Below are positions 17,011 through 25,914 of a DNA stretch of 64,000 bases, in pieces; positions within the stretch are counted from its first letter, which is position 1; each line of letters begins with the position of its first letter. Source of the DNA: Chloropicon primus (Eukaryota; Chlorophyta; Chloropicophyceae; Chloropicales; Chloropicaceae); NCBI GenBank assembly GCA_023205875.1, contig CP060758.1, positions 682,001-746,000 of the forward strand, read 5' to 3'. The position numbers and the translations under genes are program-made. The notes beneath the pieces were generated by a model, which saw nothing but the letters and a program-made list of their open reading frames with translations, did not search any database and was not told the origin of the DNA.

Positions 17011-20000
17011 CGTGCTCTTCGAGGGCATCGTCTTCTTCCACGTCGTCGTCTTCGAACATCATGGGAGCTGCAGCAGTGGCTTCGGGCTGGGACAAGTTCT
17101 TCTTCGTGATCCTGTGCTTCTTTGCCAGTCTCTTTGCCGCGGAAGGGGGCGTCTTGTTCTTCCTGGATTTGGTTGGGCTCGCGTCACCGTCGTCGCTCCC
17201 GACAACCCCAGGACTCGCGGGTTCGGCCCTCGGATCAGCCTCTGCTGCTTCGTGCCGTTCCGTGGGTCGCGCCCCTTCCCCCTCCGTGGAAACGCCAGGA
17301 TCCGCCATGGTCTCGTCTTCCGAGGGCTCCAAGGTCTTGCCACCAGCGCTATTCTCGTGTTCTGAGGCCTGTCTTTCCTCGTCGTCAGAAGAAGACTCGT
17401 CCTCGGAAACTCCGCCTTCGGCATCAGAATCGGAATCGCCCAACTCCCAGGGAGACGCCTTTGCCTTTCCACCGTCCTCCTCATCCGAGCTGTCCTCATC
17501 CGAGCTGTCTGCCAGCTTGGTGATCTTTCTCCTCTCCAGTCCATGCTTTTTGAGAAGCCTCTTGATCTGAGCCTTGGTAAGGCTTCCATCCATTTCTGCC
17601 TCGATGTCCTCCATAAAAGTGGCACTGGTCTGATGCTTCTCAAAAGCTGACTTAAGCTTCTCGACCTGCTCCCCAGTGACCTTGGCCCTCTTCGGACCTT
17701 CTTCCTTCTCCATCAAGCCCATCAGCCTCAGCTCACTACCCAACCTACGCGTGGTGTACTTGAAGTCCAGTCCTTCTGCAATCACCTTCATTCGTTTCTT
17801 ATCGCCCTTGTGCTTGTCCCACAACTCCTTGAGCTTCTCCAGCTCCTCCTCTGTCAGTTTGCTCTTCGGTTTCTTGGCTTTGGATTTAACGGCCAAGCCC
17901 AACCTCTTCAACTCCGTCCTCAGCTGGCGAGGTTTGAACCTAAAGTTCATCTCTTCGACGAGGCAATCCACCAAATCCTCGCGGTCCTTGAACTTGTCGT
18001 ACGCCTCCTTGAGCTCCTCCTCGTCCCCTTCTGTGAATGCCTTGGATGCAGAGGGCGCGAGCTTGTCTATGCTCTTCAAGATCCCTGCTCCGCAGGCCTC
18101 GTCCTCATCCGCAAGGGCCTTCCTGATCGCCTCGCGGTGAGCGTACTTGTTGTGCCAGCCATACTCGTCCCTCAGCATCTCCGCGTCCCGCTTGTTCTTC
18201 CAGAAAAGCAAGTCGACAAAGGTGATGCGAGCGAGAGATGTCTTGGCTGTCTTCTGGAAGCTGTCCATATCCTCTGTCAGCTCTGGCAGAAGCCGGTCCA
18301 TCAGCTTCCTAGTGATGTACTTGCAGATTTGGATCAGGGATGAGAAGCTCGCGTTCCCGCTGATCGAAGTGTCCGACAGAATCTTCTCCATCACGAGGAG
18401 GAAGGACAAATGCCAGACGCACGGCAAGAGGTTCAAGCTATCCGGCAGAACTATCCTTTTCAGAATTCCCACGACGCTGCTGTTCAACTGCTTGCTATTG
18501 CTCTTGTAGTTCTCAAGAACAAATGTCAGCGTGTTGATCAGCAAGGGAGCGGTGAGCTCTTGAGAAAGCCTGTGGTTGACATCGAACGTGGATTCCTTCA
18601 ACGCCATTCTCCCATCGCTGTCAGTTTCGCTTTCGTTCTCGAGCAGCTCCAACGGAGCCATGCGTTGGCTCTTGTTCTGTTGCGGCGAGGCATTCCCTTT
18701 CTCCGCCTCCTTGCCCGCAATTGCGTCATCGCCGTCGGGCTTGTCCGCTGCTGCGGTACCCTTGCCACCGTCATTCTCTTCACCTGCCTTGGCTTGTTCC
18801 TCACCCTTTCCGTCATTTGCCGCGACGTCTTCACTAGGATTCTTCTCCTTGGGTTCCCCCGCGCCCAGCTCGTTCGCATCATCCACCTCCTTTGCGTTTT
18901 CGCCCTCCCCTTTCGAGCCAGCATCCGTTTTGCTCTGGACACGCCTTCTCGAAGCGCGCTGCCTCACGATGAATCCACCCCTCTCTGTCTTGTCAAGCCT
19001 CTCGAACGTGTGGATGATGATGTACAGAGCCTCCATCATGTCGCCGGCCTGGCTCTTGGGCTGGTTCTTCATGTTGTAGCTCTTGATCATCCTGCACAGG
19101 AGGGGGAAAAGCCCGGACTGCCTCAAGTCGTCGTGCAAAAGTTTCCTCTGCAACTTGTCCGCAGCTTTTTTGTCCGCCTTTGTTCCGATGCGGTAGGCCA
19201 GGTCTAGCACGTACATCATCTCCTTCAACAGCGCCAGAGACGATGCCTGGAGATCCCAGTCCTTCTCGTCTGACCTGGTAGGGATCTCGATCTGGTGCTG
19301 CCAGACCGTAAGCAGCAAGTGAAACATGTCCCAGCCCATCGTCGAGCTGATCTCGGAGAAGGGCGAGGTCCCCGTGGCCTCGTATTTCTCGTGGAGCTCC
19401 TTTGCGTCGATTTTTTCCATCTTCAATTTCTTGTACGAGGTGCAGAACCAGCTGAGTTTGAAGAACCTGATGTAATCCTCCTTCTCCAGCCTCGAGATGC
19501 CGATGCCGTGCATCAGCTCGGGTCTGATCGAGTCCATCAGTATATCGTAGCCTCCCTGCAGGAAATTGTCCGCGAAGGTGACGAGAAGGTCCCTCAGGTC
19601 GTCGCTCATGGGGTATAGCGCTCTCTCCTGAGCCGCTTTCCCCCTCTTGCCGCTGGGCTTGTAGGTCTGCTCATCTCTCTCCGCGCTTGGCTTGGAGGAC
19701 CTCTGCGTGAAAACCACGTGTTGCGACACGTCCTTGTACTTCTTGACAAACGTGCCGCTGAAGAGCCTGTGCCGCATGGGGAGGTTGCTCCTGCTCGTGA
19801 CCCTTGCCCTCTGCTCTGACAGGAGCGCATTCGCAAGGTCTCCCCTCAGTTTCTCGCTCTTTCTGTCGTGCTGCGCTGCCTTCCTGGTGCCCTTCCTTGC
19901 CCTCTCGGACCCCTTGGCGCCGGCGGCGGGGCTCGACCTCTTCTGGAACAGCTGGAGCGGGCTGAAACCCTCGAAGATTTGGTAGATGATGTGCAAAATA

Positions 20001-20692
20001 AGAGGGGCGTCGTTCTTGAACGCCTTCTCGTTGCAGTGCTGCGCGACCAGCATCACCAGCTCCAGGACGTTGTCCTTGAAGAGCCTCAGGATGAGGTTTC
20101 CCTTCCTCTCGTCCTCGGCCCCGGCCAAGGTCGCGGCCGCGTTGTCGATCCCCAAGTCCCTCGCGGAGCTGTCTATGCAAAGCAGGTTCCTCACGAAGGC
20201 CAGGACGAGCTGCACAACCAGGATGTCTTTCTCCGACAGCCGGGGGTACCTCGACAGGGGCCTCGAGAGCAGGCCGACAATCACGGCGACTGCGTCGTTC
20301 GCCAAGAAGCACTCCTTGATGCGGTTCAAGCTCTGGCACTGCATGTAAAGCGAGTCAGAGGTCGGGTCTATCGGCATGGTGAGAAACGTCAGGATCTTCA
20401 GCGCGTTGTACACTATGTCCTGGTCCTCCTGGTACTGCACGATCAGCGGCACGATGTCCGTGGACACCAGGTCCCACTGCACGAGGCGGTGGAAGACGTC
20501 CCTGCTAAAGGGATCGTCCCTCCTCAAAAACCGCTGCAAGTCCTTGAGACATTCCAGGCAGTCGCTATCCTTCCTGTACACGTTCGCTTCCTCGTCGAAC
20601 CGACCCAAACCCCCCGCCACGGATATCAGCAAATCCTCGTCCTGAAGACGCCGCGCCCTCACCCCGTCCACGTGCCCTTCCACCTTCGCCAT
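16952..20692 (-). CDS. TIMELESS: Timeless/Tof1/Swi1 replication fork protection protein
   Basis: This single-exon gene encodes 1246 residues. Timeless works with Tipin at replication forks, stabilising stalled forks and helping checkpoint signalling and sister cohesion. The N-terminal TIMELESS domain (about residues 10-280) contains LQRFLRRDDPFSRDVF, YNALKILTFLTMPIDP and VLAFVRNLLCI, and the middle has VKKYKDVSQHVVF and SYKKLKM. A low-complexity acidic linker near 590-700 leads to a second conserved helical region (about 720-1060) with QLRTELKRLG and TTRRLGSELRLMG, the Timeless C-terminal part. The tail (1080-1246) is very acidic and serine-rich with basic patches. The start used is ATG 20692; the frame continues upstream to a TTG without support. 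Two copies of the dispersed element lie upstream. It overlaps the coiled-coil gene at its 3' end. Confidence 0.93.
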   Translation of the reverse strand: MAKVEGHVDGVRARRLQDEDLLISVAGGLGRFDEEANVYRKDSDCLECLKDLQRFLRRDDPFSRDVFHRLVQWDLVSTDIVPLIVQYQEDQDIVYNALKILTFLTMPIDPTSDSLYMQCQSLNRIKECFLANDAVAVIVGLLSRPLSRYPRLSEKDILVVQLVLAFVRNLLCIDSSARDLGIDNAAATLAGAEDERKGNLILRLFKDNVLELVMLVAQHCNEKAFKNDAPLILHIIYQIFEGFSPLQLFQKRSSPAAGAKGSERARKGTRKAAQHDRKSEKLRGDLANALLSEQRARVTSRSNLPMRHRLFSGTFVKKYKDVSQHVVFTQRSSKPSAERDEQTYKPSGKRGKAAQERALYPMSDDLRDLLVTFADNFLQGGYDILMDSIRPELMHGIGISRLEKEDYIRFFKLSWFCTSYKKLKMEKIDAKELHEKYEATGTSPFSEISSTMGWDMFHLLLTVWQHQIEIPTRSDEKDWDLQASSLALLKEMMYVLDLAYRIGTKADKKAADKLQRKLLHDDLRQSGLFPLLCRMIKSYNMKNQPKSQAGDMMEALYIIIHTFERLDKTERGGFIVRQRASRRRVQSKTDAGSKGEGENAKEVDDANELGAGEPKEKNPSEDVAANDGKGEEQAKAGEENDGGKGTAAADKPDGDDAIAGKEAEKGNASPQQNKSQRMAPLELLENESETDSDGRMALKESTFDVNHRLSQELTAPLLINTLTFVLENYKSNSKQLNSSVVGILKRIVLPDSLNLLPCVWHLSFLLVMEKILSDTSISGNASFSSLIQICKYITRKLMDRLLPELTEDMDSFQKTAKTSLARITFVDLLFWKNKRDAEMLRDEYGWHNKYAHREAIRKALADEDEACGAGILKSIDKLAPSASKAFTEGDEEELKEAYDKFKDREDLVDCLVEEMNFRFKPRQLRTELKRLGLAVKSKAKKPKSKLTEEELEKLKELWDKHKGDKKRMKVIAEGLDFKYTTRRLGSELRLMGLMEKEEGPKRAKVTGEQVEKLKSAFEKHQTSATFMEDIEAEMDGSLTKAQIKRLLKKHGLERRKITKLADSSDEDSSDEEDGGKAKASPWELGDSDSDAEGGVSEDESSSDDEERQASEHENSAGGKTLEPSEDETMADPGVSTEGEGARPTERHEAAEADPRAEPASPGVVGSDDGDASPTKSRKNKTPPSAAKRLAKKHRITKKNLSQPEATAAAPMMFEDDDVEEDDALEEHVTPADKRKSQIAMLDSDSE

Positions 20693-20720
20693 CGTGTTCC
20701 TCCCCTCTGCTCCGCTCTTC

Positions 20721-20762
20721 CACGAACGACCAGCAAGGTGCCGATCGAAAGACCTCGAGACC
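20721..20762 (-). promoter_or_regulatory. Dispersed upstream element, copy D (Timeless)
   Basis: On the minus strand this reads GGTCTCGAGGTC, then TTTCGATCGGCACCTTG, then CTGGTCGTTCG. It is the weakest copy in its 3' half and ends 29 bases before the Timeless ATG. Confidence 0.45.
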
Positions 20763-20870
20763 CTAGCCCGACGACCCAAGCCGCACCTCCTCTCCGTGTG
20801 TGCGAACCCGACTAAATGCGATCGATCGGTGCGCTCCCCTCCCTCTGCTCCGTTCTCAGGCGACTCCGCA

Positions 20871-20916
20871 CGCCAAAACCTTCGACCGAGGTATCAATCG
20901 AAAACCCTTGAAACGC
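20871..20916 (-). promoter_or_regulatory. Dispersed upstream element, copy C (Timeless)
   Basis: On the minus strand this reads GCGTTTCAAGG, then TTTCGATTGATACCTCGG, then GAAGGTTTTGGCG. It lies about 180 bases upstream of the Timeless ATG and is nearly identical to copies A and B over the last 33 bases, some 8 kb away. Confidence 0.7.
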
Positions 20917-21266
20917 TCCTTCGATCTATCGACCCCTCCGTCCCAACTCTCCCTCCTCGGAGGCGTCCCCTTCCCCTCTCTCCCCCGCTCCGATCGATCG
21001 TCGCGATTGACAGGTGCCAAAAAAGGGGTTTGGTTTTTTGGCGGGTAGTTGAGTCAAGCCCGCGAGAGAGAGAGAGAGATCTGGTTGGTTTGGGGGCGAA
21101 CGATCGATCGGCGATCGTAAAGGGAGGGAGGGGCACGAGAGGGGGAGAGAGGTTGTCTCCCGATCGTGTTCTGTGTCGGGTTTCCTTTCTTTTTCTTTGA
21201 ACAACAAGTAGCGTTCATTCATTTGTTCATTCATTCAATCATTCTCTTGTTGGGCTGTTGTTCGCC

Positions 21267-21663
21267 ATGGTGAGGGGCGTGGGGTTGTTCTGCCTGCTGG
21301 CGATAGTGTGTCTCTTGGTGGGCGCTGTCGCCGCGGAGGACTACTACAAGACGCTGGGGGTCTCGAGGAGTGCGTCGCCGGCGCAGATCAAGCGCGCGTA
21401 CAGGAAGCTCGCTGTGGAGCTCCACCCGGACAAGAACGGGGGAGACGAAAAGGCCACGGCCAAGTTCGCGGACGTGAACAATGCCTACGAGGTTTTGAGC
21501 GACCCGGACAAGCGGAGCATCTACGACCGGTACGGAGAGGAGGGACTGAAGCAGCAGGGCGGAGCGAAAGGAGGCGGGGGAGGTACGGGGCGCGACTTGC
21601 GACGACGAGGGACTCCAGCAGCAACAGGGTTTCCCGCGAGCACGTTCTTTATTGACGACGTTT

Positions 21664-21699
<36 letters not shown>

Positions 21700-22466
21700 G
21701 TCATCCACCAGGCGACCCTTTCGACATCTTCAATTCTTTCTTCGGCGGCGGCGGCTTCGGGTTCGGGTTCGGCGGAGGCCAGCAGCAGACGGAACCGGAG
21801 ACGCCCAAGGGAGAGGACCTCGTCATCGACTTGGAGTGCACCCTCGAAGACCTTTACGTCGGCAGGCAGGCGACGATAAAGAGGACGAAGACGGTGACGG
21901 AGAAGGCCCCGGGAAAAAGGCAGTGCAACTGCAAGAGGGTCTTCAAGACCCAGCAGATGGGACCTGGCATGTTCCAGCAGATCTTGACCACGGAGTGCGA
22001 CACATGCGACAACATAAGGTTCGTGCCCGAGGACATCTCCCTGGAAATCGAGGTGGAGCCCGGCATGGCGGAGGGCGAGATCATCAGATTCTTCGAGGAG
22101 GGCGACGCGATCATCGACGGGGACCCAGGGGACCTGCTCTTCGTGGTCAAGGAGGTCGACTCCCCCGCCTTGAGCGAGTGGTCGAGGATGGAAGGCACCA
22201 GCCTCGACCTGAAGCTCAAGCACTGGATCACCCTCAAGGAGGCTCTCCTCGGGTTCAGCCACCAAGTGAACCACTTGGACGGCAACCCCTTCACCCTCTC
22301 CCAGGACGGGGTCGTGCAGTACGGCCAAGTCACCAAGCTGTCCGGCCAGGGCATGCCCAGCAAGAACAACCACAGGAAGAAGGGAGACTTGTACGTGGAG
22401 TTCATGGTGAAGCTCCCGGAGAAGCTCACGTCCGAGCAGAAGAAGCACTTTGACAAGGTGCTCTGA
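21267..22466 (+). CDS. ERDJ3: ER DnaJ co-chaperone, ERdj3/DNAJB11 type, two exons
   Basis: Exons are 21267-21582 and 21712-22466 (donor GTACGG, acceptor CACCAG), giving 356 residues. ERdj3 is a luminal Hsp40 that delivers misfolded clients to BiP. It has a cleavable-type signal peptide ([18 protein letters not shown]), a J domain (about 24-90) with the HPDKN catalytic motif, a G/F-rich stretch, then the DnaJ C-terminal substrate-binding domains. Instead of a four-repeat zinc finger it has the paired CNC...CDTC cysteines typical of ERdj3. The C-terminal [14 protein letters not shown] matches the family; no KDEL-type signal is present, as usual for ERdj3. The intron is 129 nt, a multiple of three, has no in-frame stop, and carries a (CT)n tract, so retained transcripts would stay in frame. 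Confidence 0.93.
21664..21696 (+). repeat. (CT)n microsatellite inside the ERdj3 intron
   Basis: A near-perfect CT run lies just 15 bases before the intron's CAG acceptor, in the position of a polypyrimidine tract. Confidence 0.9.
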
Positions 22467-22512
22467 TCATGCCATTCTTTGTGTCCAACGTATATTATAA
22501 GTTTTATAATAA

Positions 22513-23388
22513 TTATTCAACCCTTTCCTTCGAGTTGAACTCCAGGGTCGTGCTCCGGATTTCACCGGTGGAGAACCAGGACTGGAGGTCCTCGCAGTCG
22601 CATAGCATCGCCCCGTTGAAGGCCACGCAGAGCCAGGCCGAGTGCGTGACGACGACAATGTCCTCCTCGGGCCTGTCCTTCAGCCACCACAAGAAATCCA
22701 GCGCCCTCTTCACCGCGGCCTGGTCGCTTTCCCTGACCTTCCCCCACTCGTTGAACACGGCGTCGTCGAGAGCCTCGAGGTCCTCCTCCTTGGGATCCCC
22801 CTCGACGGGCAACTTCCCGTCGTGCAAGCCAGAAAAGTCGACGTGCGTGAATTCCCTCGACCTGAAGCCCGCCTTCACCCTTCTGTCGCACCTGTGCTGG
22901 CCCATGATCTCCCTGCAGTCCTCGTGCGCCACGAAGGGCACGGTGCCCGCCAACGAGGCGAAGCCCAAGGTCGCTGTCTGAAGCGTCCTCATCAGGGGGG
23001 AAACCACCACGACCTCCGGCGCCTGCCCCAAGTCCCTCTGGCTCTTCGCGTTGAGCTCGTTCGCCTGCTCCGTCCCAAGGTCGGTGAGACCAGGATCCAC
23101 TGGACACGTTTCGTGCTCCCACGGGTTCCCCTTCTTGCCGAGGTCGAACCACTTGGTGGAGTGGACGTTGTGGTGCCCCTCCCCGTGCCGTACGAAGTGC
23201 ACGCGCTTCGTTCCCTTCGCGATCGGACCCAGACTCGCCGTCTTCCTGCACCGCACGACCCTGTCCCCCGTCCCCTCCCTCCTCATTCGCCTCAGAGTCG
23301 TCATCCAGTTGTGTATCCAGTCCTCCTCCGCCTTGTGCATTGCAGGACCTTTCGGACCGTACTGAAACTTCGGCGTCCTCGTCACCAT
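22513..23388 (-). CDS. Phosphoglycerate mutase-like protein (histidine phosphatase superfamily)
   Basis: This single-exon gene encodes 291 residues from ATG 23388. The catalytic RHG motif VRHGEGHHNV is followed by SPLMRTLQTA (second Arg), a conserved RCDRR and the C-terminal VVTHSAWL, which supplies the second catalytic histidine. The layout matches the plant phosphoglycerate-mutase-like group (At5g64460 type), whose substrate is not settled; true glycolytic mutase activity should not be assumed. The motif WFSTGEIRSTTLEF is typical of that group's C-terminus. The sequence TATTTAATATG overlaps the first ATG, so an internal ATG at 23340 (MHKAEEDW) may be used instead. No targeting peptide is clear. 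It is convergent with ERdj3, with only 46 bases between stops. Confidence 0.9.
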   Translation of the reverse strand: MVTRTPKFQYGPKGPAMHKAEEDWIHNWMTTLRRMRREGTGDRVVRCRKTASLGPIAKGTKRVHFVRHGEGHHNVHSTKWFDLGKKGNPWEHETCPVDPGLTDLGTEQANELNAKSQRDLGQAPEVVVVSPLMRTLQTATLGFASLAGTVPFVAHEDCREIMGQHRCDRRVKAGFRSREFTHVDFSGLHDGKLPVEGDPKEEDLEALDDAVFNEWGKVRESDQAAVKRALDFLWWLKDRPEEDIVVVTHSAWLCVAFNGAMLCDCEDLQSWFSTGEIRSTTLEFNSKERVE

Positions 23389-24110
23389 ATTAAATACAAC
23401 CACCTTTCCGCAGCAACCCCCAATCTTGACCAGACACCACCGCGACTCGCGAGAGAACTCCTGTACTCGATCTCGATGCCCCTCGATCCAACAACAGCTG
23501 GAAACGAATGATAAATCGAACGATGAGCTTGAGCTTGAGGTATGATCCCACGAGTGCGAGAGAGAGTTAATCCCCCCGATCGATCCCTTCCAAGGGGAAG
23601 GACGCGTCCTGCGTATCCACCTTCCGTGTGACGAGATTCTCCAGCCTCACGCCAACACTTTCCTTCGTCCTCGTCCTCGTCCTCGTCTTTGGCGCCAAAA
23701 GGTCGTCGTCCCTCAGCGAGTGCAAAGCTTTACATGGCGGCTCTCTCGGCTGCAGACTTTCGCTAACCCGAAGGTGAGTGTTTGGACCGGGTGAACGCGA
23801 CGAGGGTGATTGGGTCGAAGTGGAGGAGACCACCATCGAATGGTTTATCTCATTCTGTTTCGAACGAGCGGTCGCTTGGAAGAAATGGCGCCAGGATGAG
23901 CTTGTGAGGAACTGAACTGAAACCTTTTCTCTGTTTTCCTTTGTTTTTGTCCACAGACTTTGGCTCCTCGGGAGGAGTGTCCTTCCGCCGGCGGTGGCTC
24001 TTGGGGTCCTTAGCTTGCTGAGCACTTTTGCTTTCCTCGGCTTGGCTTGCTTCCCGCGTTCGCTCAGAAGGTGGTGGTGTTGCTGTAGACCAAGGAGGAC
24101 TTTTTTGTTG
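23389..24110. other. Divergent promoter, PGM-like (-) and GLDH (+)
   Basis: This 722-base gap holds no convincing reading frame. It contains a CGATCGATC word near 23577-23585, a tandem TCGTCCTCGTCC stretch at about 23666-23690, and near 23925-23956 a pyrimidine tract ending in CCACAG that could be the acceptor of a 5' UTR intron of GLDH. Confidence 0.45.
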
Positions 24111-25868
24111 ATGGCCACGCAGGCGTGGAGGCGAGGCGCCTCGTCTCTGTTGGGCGCTGGAGGAGGTGCGGCGAGGGCACTGGCGCTGTGGAGGGAGGGG
24201 GGGAGGGCGGGGGCGAGGAACCCGCTGCGTGGGGCGAGGACCCTGTCCGAAGCCGCGGGAGCTGGGAGGGCCACCGGTGGAGGAAAGCTCAAGTACGGGA
24301 CCCTCGGGGCGCTCGTTCTCGTGACGGGCTACGGCTTCGCGGGCTACGGCTTCTACGACAGGTTCAGGTCGAAGGAAGACGGCGAGGGGGTCGGCGGAGA
24401 CGGGGAGGGGATCGTGAACTGGTCGGGAACGCACGCTTGCACGCCGGTCAAGTTGCACGAGCCGGAGACCTTGGAGGAGCTCGAGGCGCTCGTGAAGAAG
24501 TGCCACGAGCAGGGGCGGAAGCTGAGGCCGGTCGGGAACGCCTTGAGCCCCAACGGCATCGCCCTGAGCGACCACGAGATGGTAAGCCTGGCGATGATGG
24601 ACAAGGTCCTTGCCGTCAACAAGAGGAAGAGGCAGGTGACGGTGCAGCCTGGCTGCTCGGTGGGCAGGCTCTGCGGGGAGCTTAGGAAGCGCGGCCTCGT
24701 CCTGGAGAACCTCGCGTCCATCGCGGAGCAGCAGGTGGGAGGCTTCCTGCAGATCGGGGCCCACGGAACCGGGGCGGCGATTCCCCCGGTCGAGATGCAG
24801 GTGGTGGAGATGAAGGTCATGACCCCGGGCGAGGGTCTGGTGACGGTGAGGAGGGACGAGGACCCAGAGACGTTTCGCATGCTGCAGTGCGGCTTGGGAA
24901 TGTTCGGAGTCGTCTGCGAGGCGACGATCCAGTGCGTCCGCACCCACAAGCTCCTGGAGCACACGTTCACCCTCTCCAAGGACCAGATCCAGAAGCAGCA
25001 CGCCGACCTCATCAAGAAGCACAAGCACGTCAGGTACCACTGGATACCCTACACGGATGACGTGGTCGTGACGACGTGCGACGATTACACGCTGTGGAAC
25101 CGGTTGGGCTACGGGATGGAGAAGGCGGCCACGTACAGCGACGAGGAGAGGCTGAATCCCTTGAGGAGTTTGCTCCTGGAGTCGGGGGAGAGGAGGCCGG
25201 AAGACCTCGCGGGCCTGTCCTTCGCGGACCTCAGGACCATGCTGCTGGAGAGGAACTCCCTGGACGTCAACCACATCAAGAGGGTGAACCAGGCCGAGGC
25301 GGAGTTCTGGAAGAGGAGCGAAGGGTACAGAATCGGGTACAGCGACGAGATACTCCAGTTCGATTGTGGCGGACAGCAATGGGTTCTCGAGATGGCCGTG
25401 GGTGCTGGGACGCTAGAGAGGCCATCCTACGCCGACGTCGACTACGTGAGGGAGCTCCTGGAGGAGATCGAGTTCCGGGAGATCCCGGCCCCGGCTCCTA
25501 TAGAGCAGAGGTGGACTGCGAGCAGTCAGGCTGTCCTCAGCCCCGCTTCCTCGACGGACCCCTCGAGCATCTTCTCTTGGATAGGGATCATCATGTACTT
25601 GCCTCTGAGCGACCTGAAAGCGAGGGCAAAGGTCACCGAGGGGTTCAAAGCGTACTCGTCCTTGATGCGGAGCGTCCTGGAGGGCCTTGAGGCCCAGGAG
25701 CACTGGGCGAAGATCGAGCTTCCCTCGAACCAGGAGGAGAGAGAAGACGTGGTGAAAAGGATAGCGAGGAGGTACCCGGTCGAGAAAGTGAGACAGCTTC
25801 GGTCGAGGTTTGACCCAAAGAACATACTGGGAAGCGACATGTTGGACGAGCTCTTTGGATTATTGTAA
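24111..25868 (+). CDS. GLDH: L-galactono-1,4-lactone dehydrogenase (ascorbate synthesis)
   Basis: This single-exon gene encodes 585 residues. GLDH performs the last step of the plant ascorbate pathway, oxidising L-galactono-1,4-lactone in the mitochondrial intermembrane space with cytochrome c as acceptor; in plants it also helps assemble complex I. The N-terminus is a mitochondrial-type presequence (MATQAWRRGASSLLGAGG) followed by one hydrophobic segment (about residues 62-78). The FAD domain shows NWSGTH, RPVGNALSPNGIAL and IGAHGTGAAIPP. The C-terminal region has NQAEAEFWKRSEGYRIG with the catalytic Glu-Arg pair, FDCGGQQWV, IPAPAPIEQRWTA and FSWIGIIMYLP. Similarity to land-plant GLDH is collinear to the end. 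The frame runs 5' to non-ATG codons; ATG 24111 is the first. The stop lies in a TGTAA, with another at 25884. Confidence 0.96.
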   Translation: MATQAWRRGASSLLGAGGGAARALALWREGGRAGARNPLRGARTLSEAAGAGRATGGGKLKYGTLGALVLVTGYGFAGYGFYDRFRSKEDGEGVGGDGEGIVNWSGTHACTPVKLHEPETLEELEALVKKCHEQGRKLRPVGNALSPNGIALSDHEMVSLAMMDKVLAVNKRKRQVTVQPGCSVGRLCGELRKRGLVLENLASIAEQQVGGFLQIGAHGTGAAIPPVEMQVVEMKVMTPGEGLVTVRRDEDPETFRMLQCGLGMFGVVCEATIQCVRTHKLLEHTFTLSKDQIQKQHADLIKKHKHVRYHWIPYTDDVVVTTCDDYTLWNRLGYGMEKAATYSDEERLNPLRSLLLESGERRPEDLAGLSFADLRTMLLERNSLDVNHIKRVNQAEAEFWKRSEGYRIGYSDEILQFDCGGQQWVLEMAVGAGTLERPSYADVDYVRELLEEIEFREIPAPAPIEQRWTASSQAVLSPASSTDPSSIFSWIGIIMYLPLSDLKARAKVTEGFKAYSSLMRSVLEGLEAQEHWAKIELPSNQEEREDVVKRIARRYPVEKVRQLRSRFDPKNILGSDMLDELFGLL

Positions 25869-25914
25869 CGGTGAGGTAATAATTGTAAAACTGCAGCACG
25901 GGGTTATTCAACAC

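Larger units (their letters stand above)
20693..21266. other. Divergent promoter, Timeless (-) and ERdj3 (+)
   Basis: This 574-base gap contains two element copies oriented toward Timeless, several CGATCGATCGG palindromes (about 20819-20829, 20995-21001, 21105-21116), a (GA)n tract at 21064-21079, and short ATTCATTC tandem words at 21213-21236 shortly before the ERdj3 ATG. No gene is seen. Confidence 0.55.
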
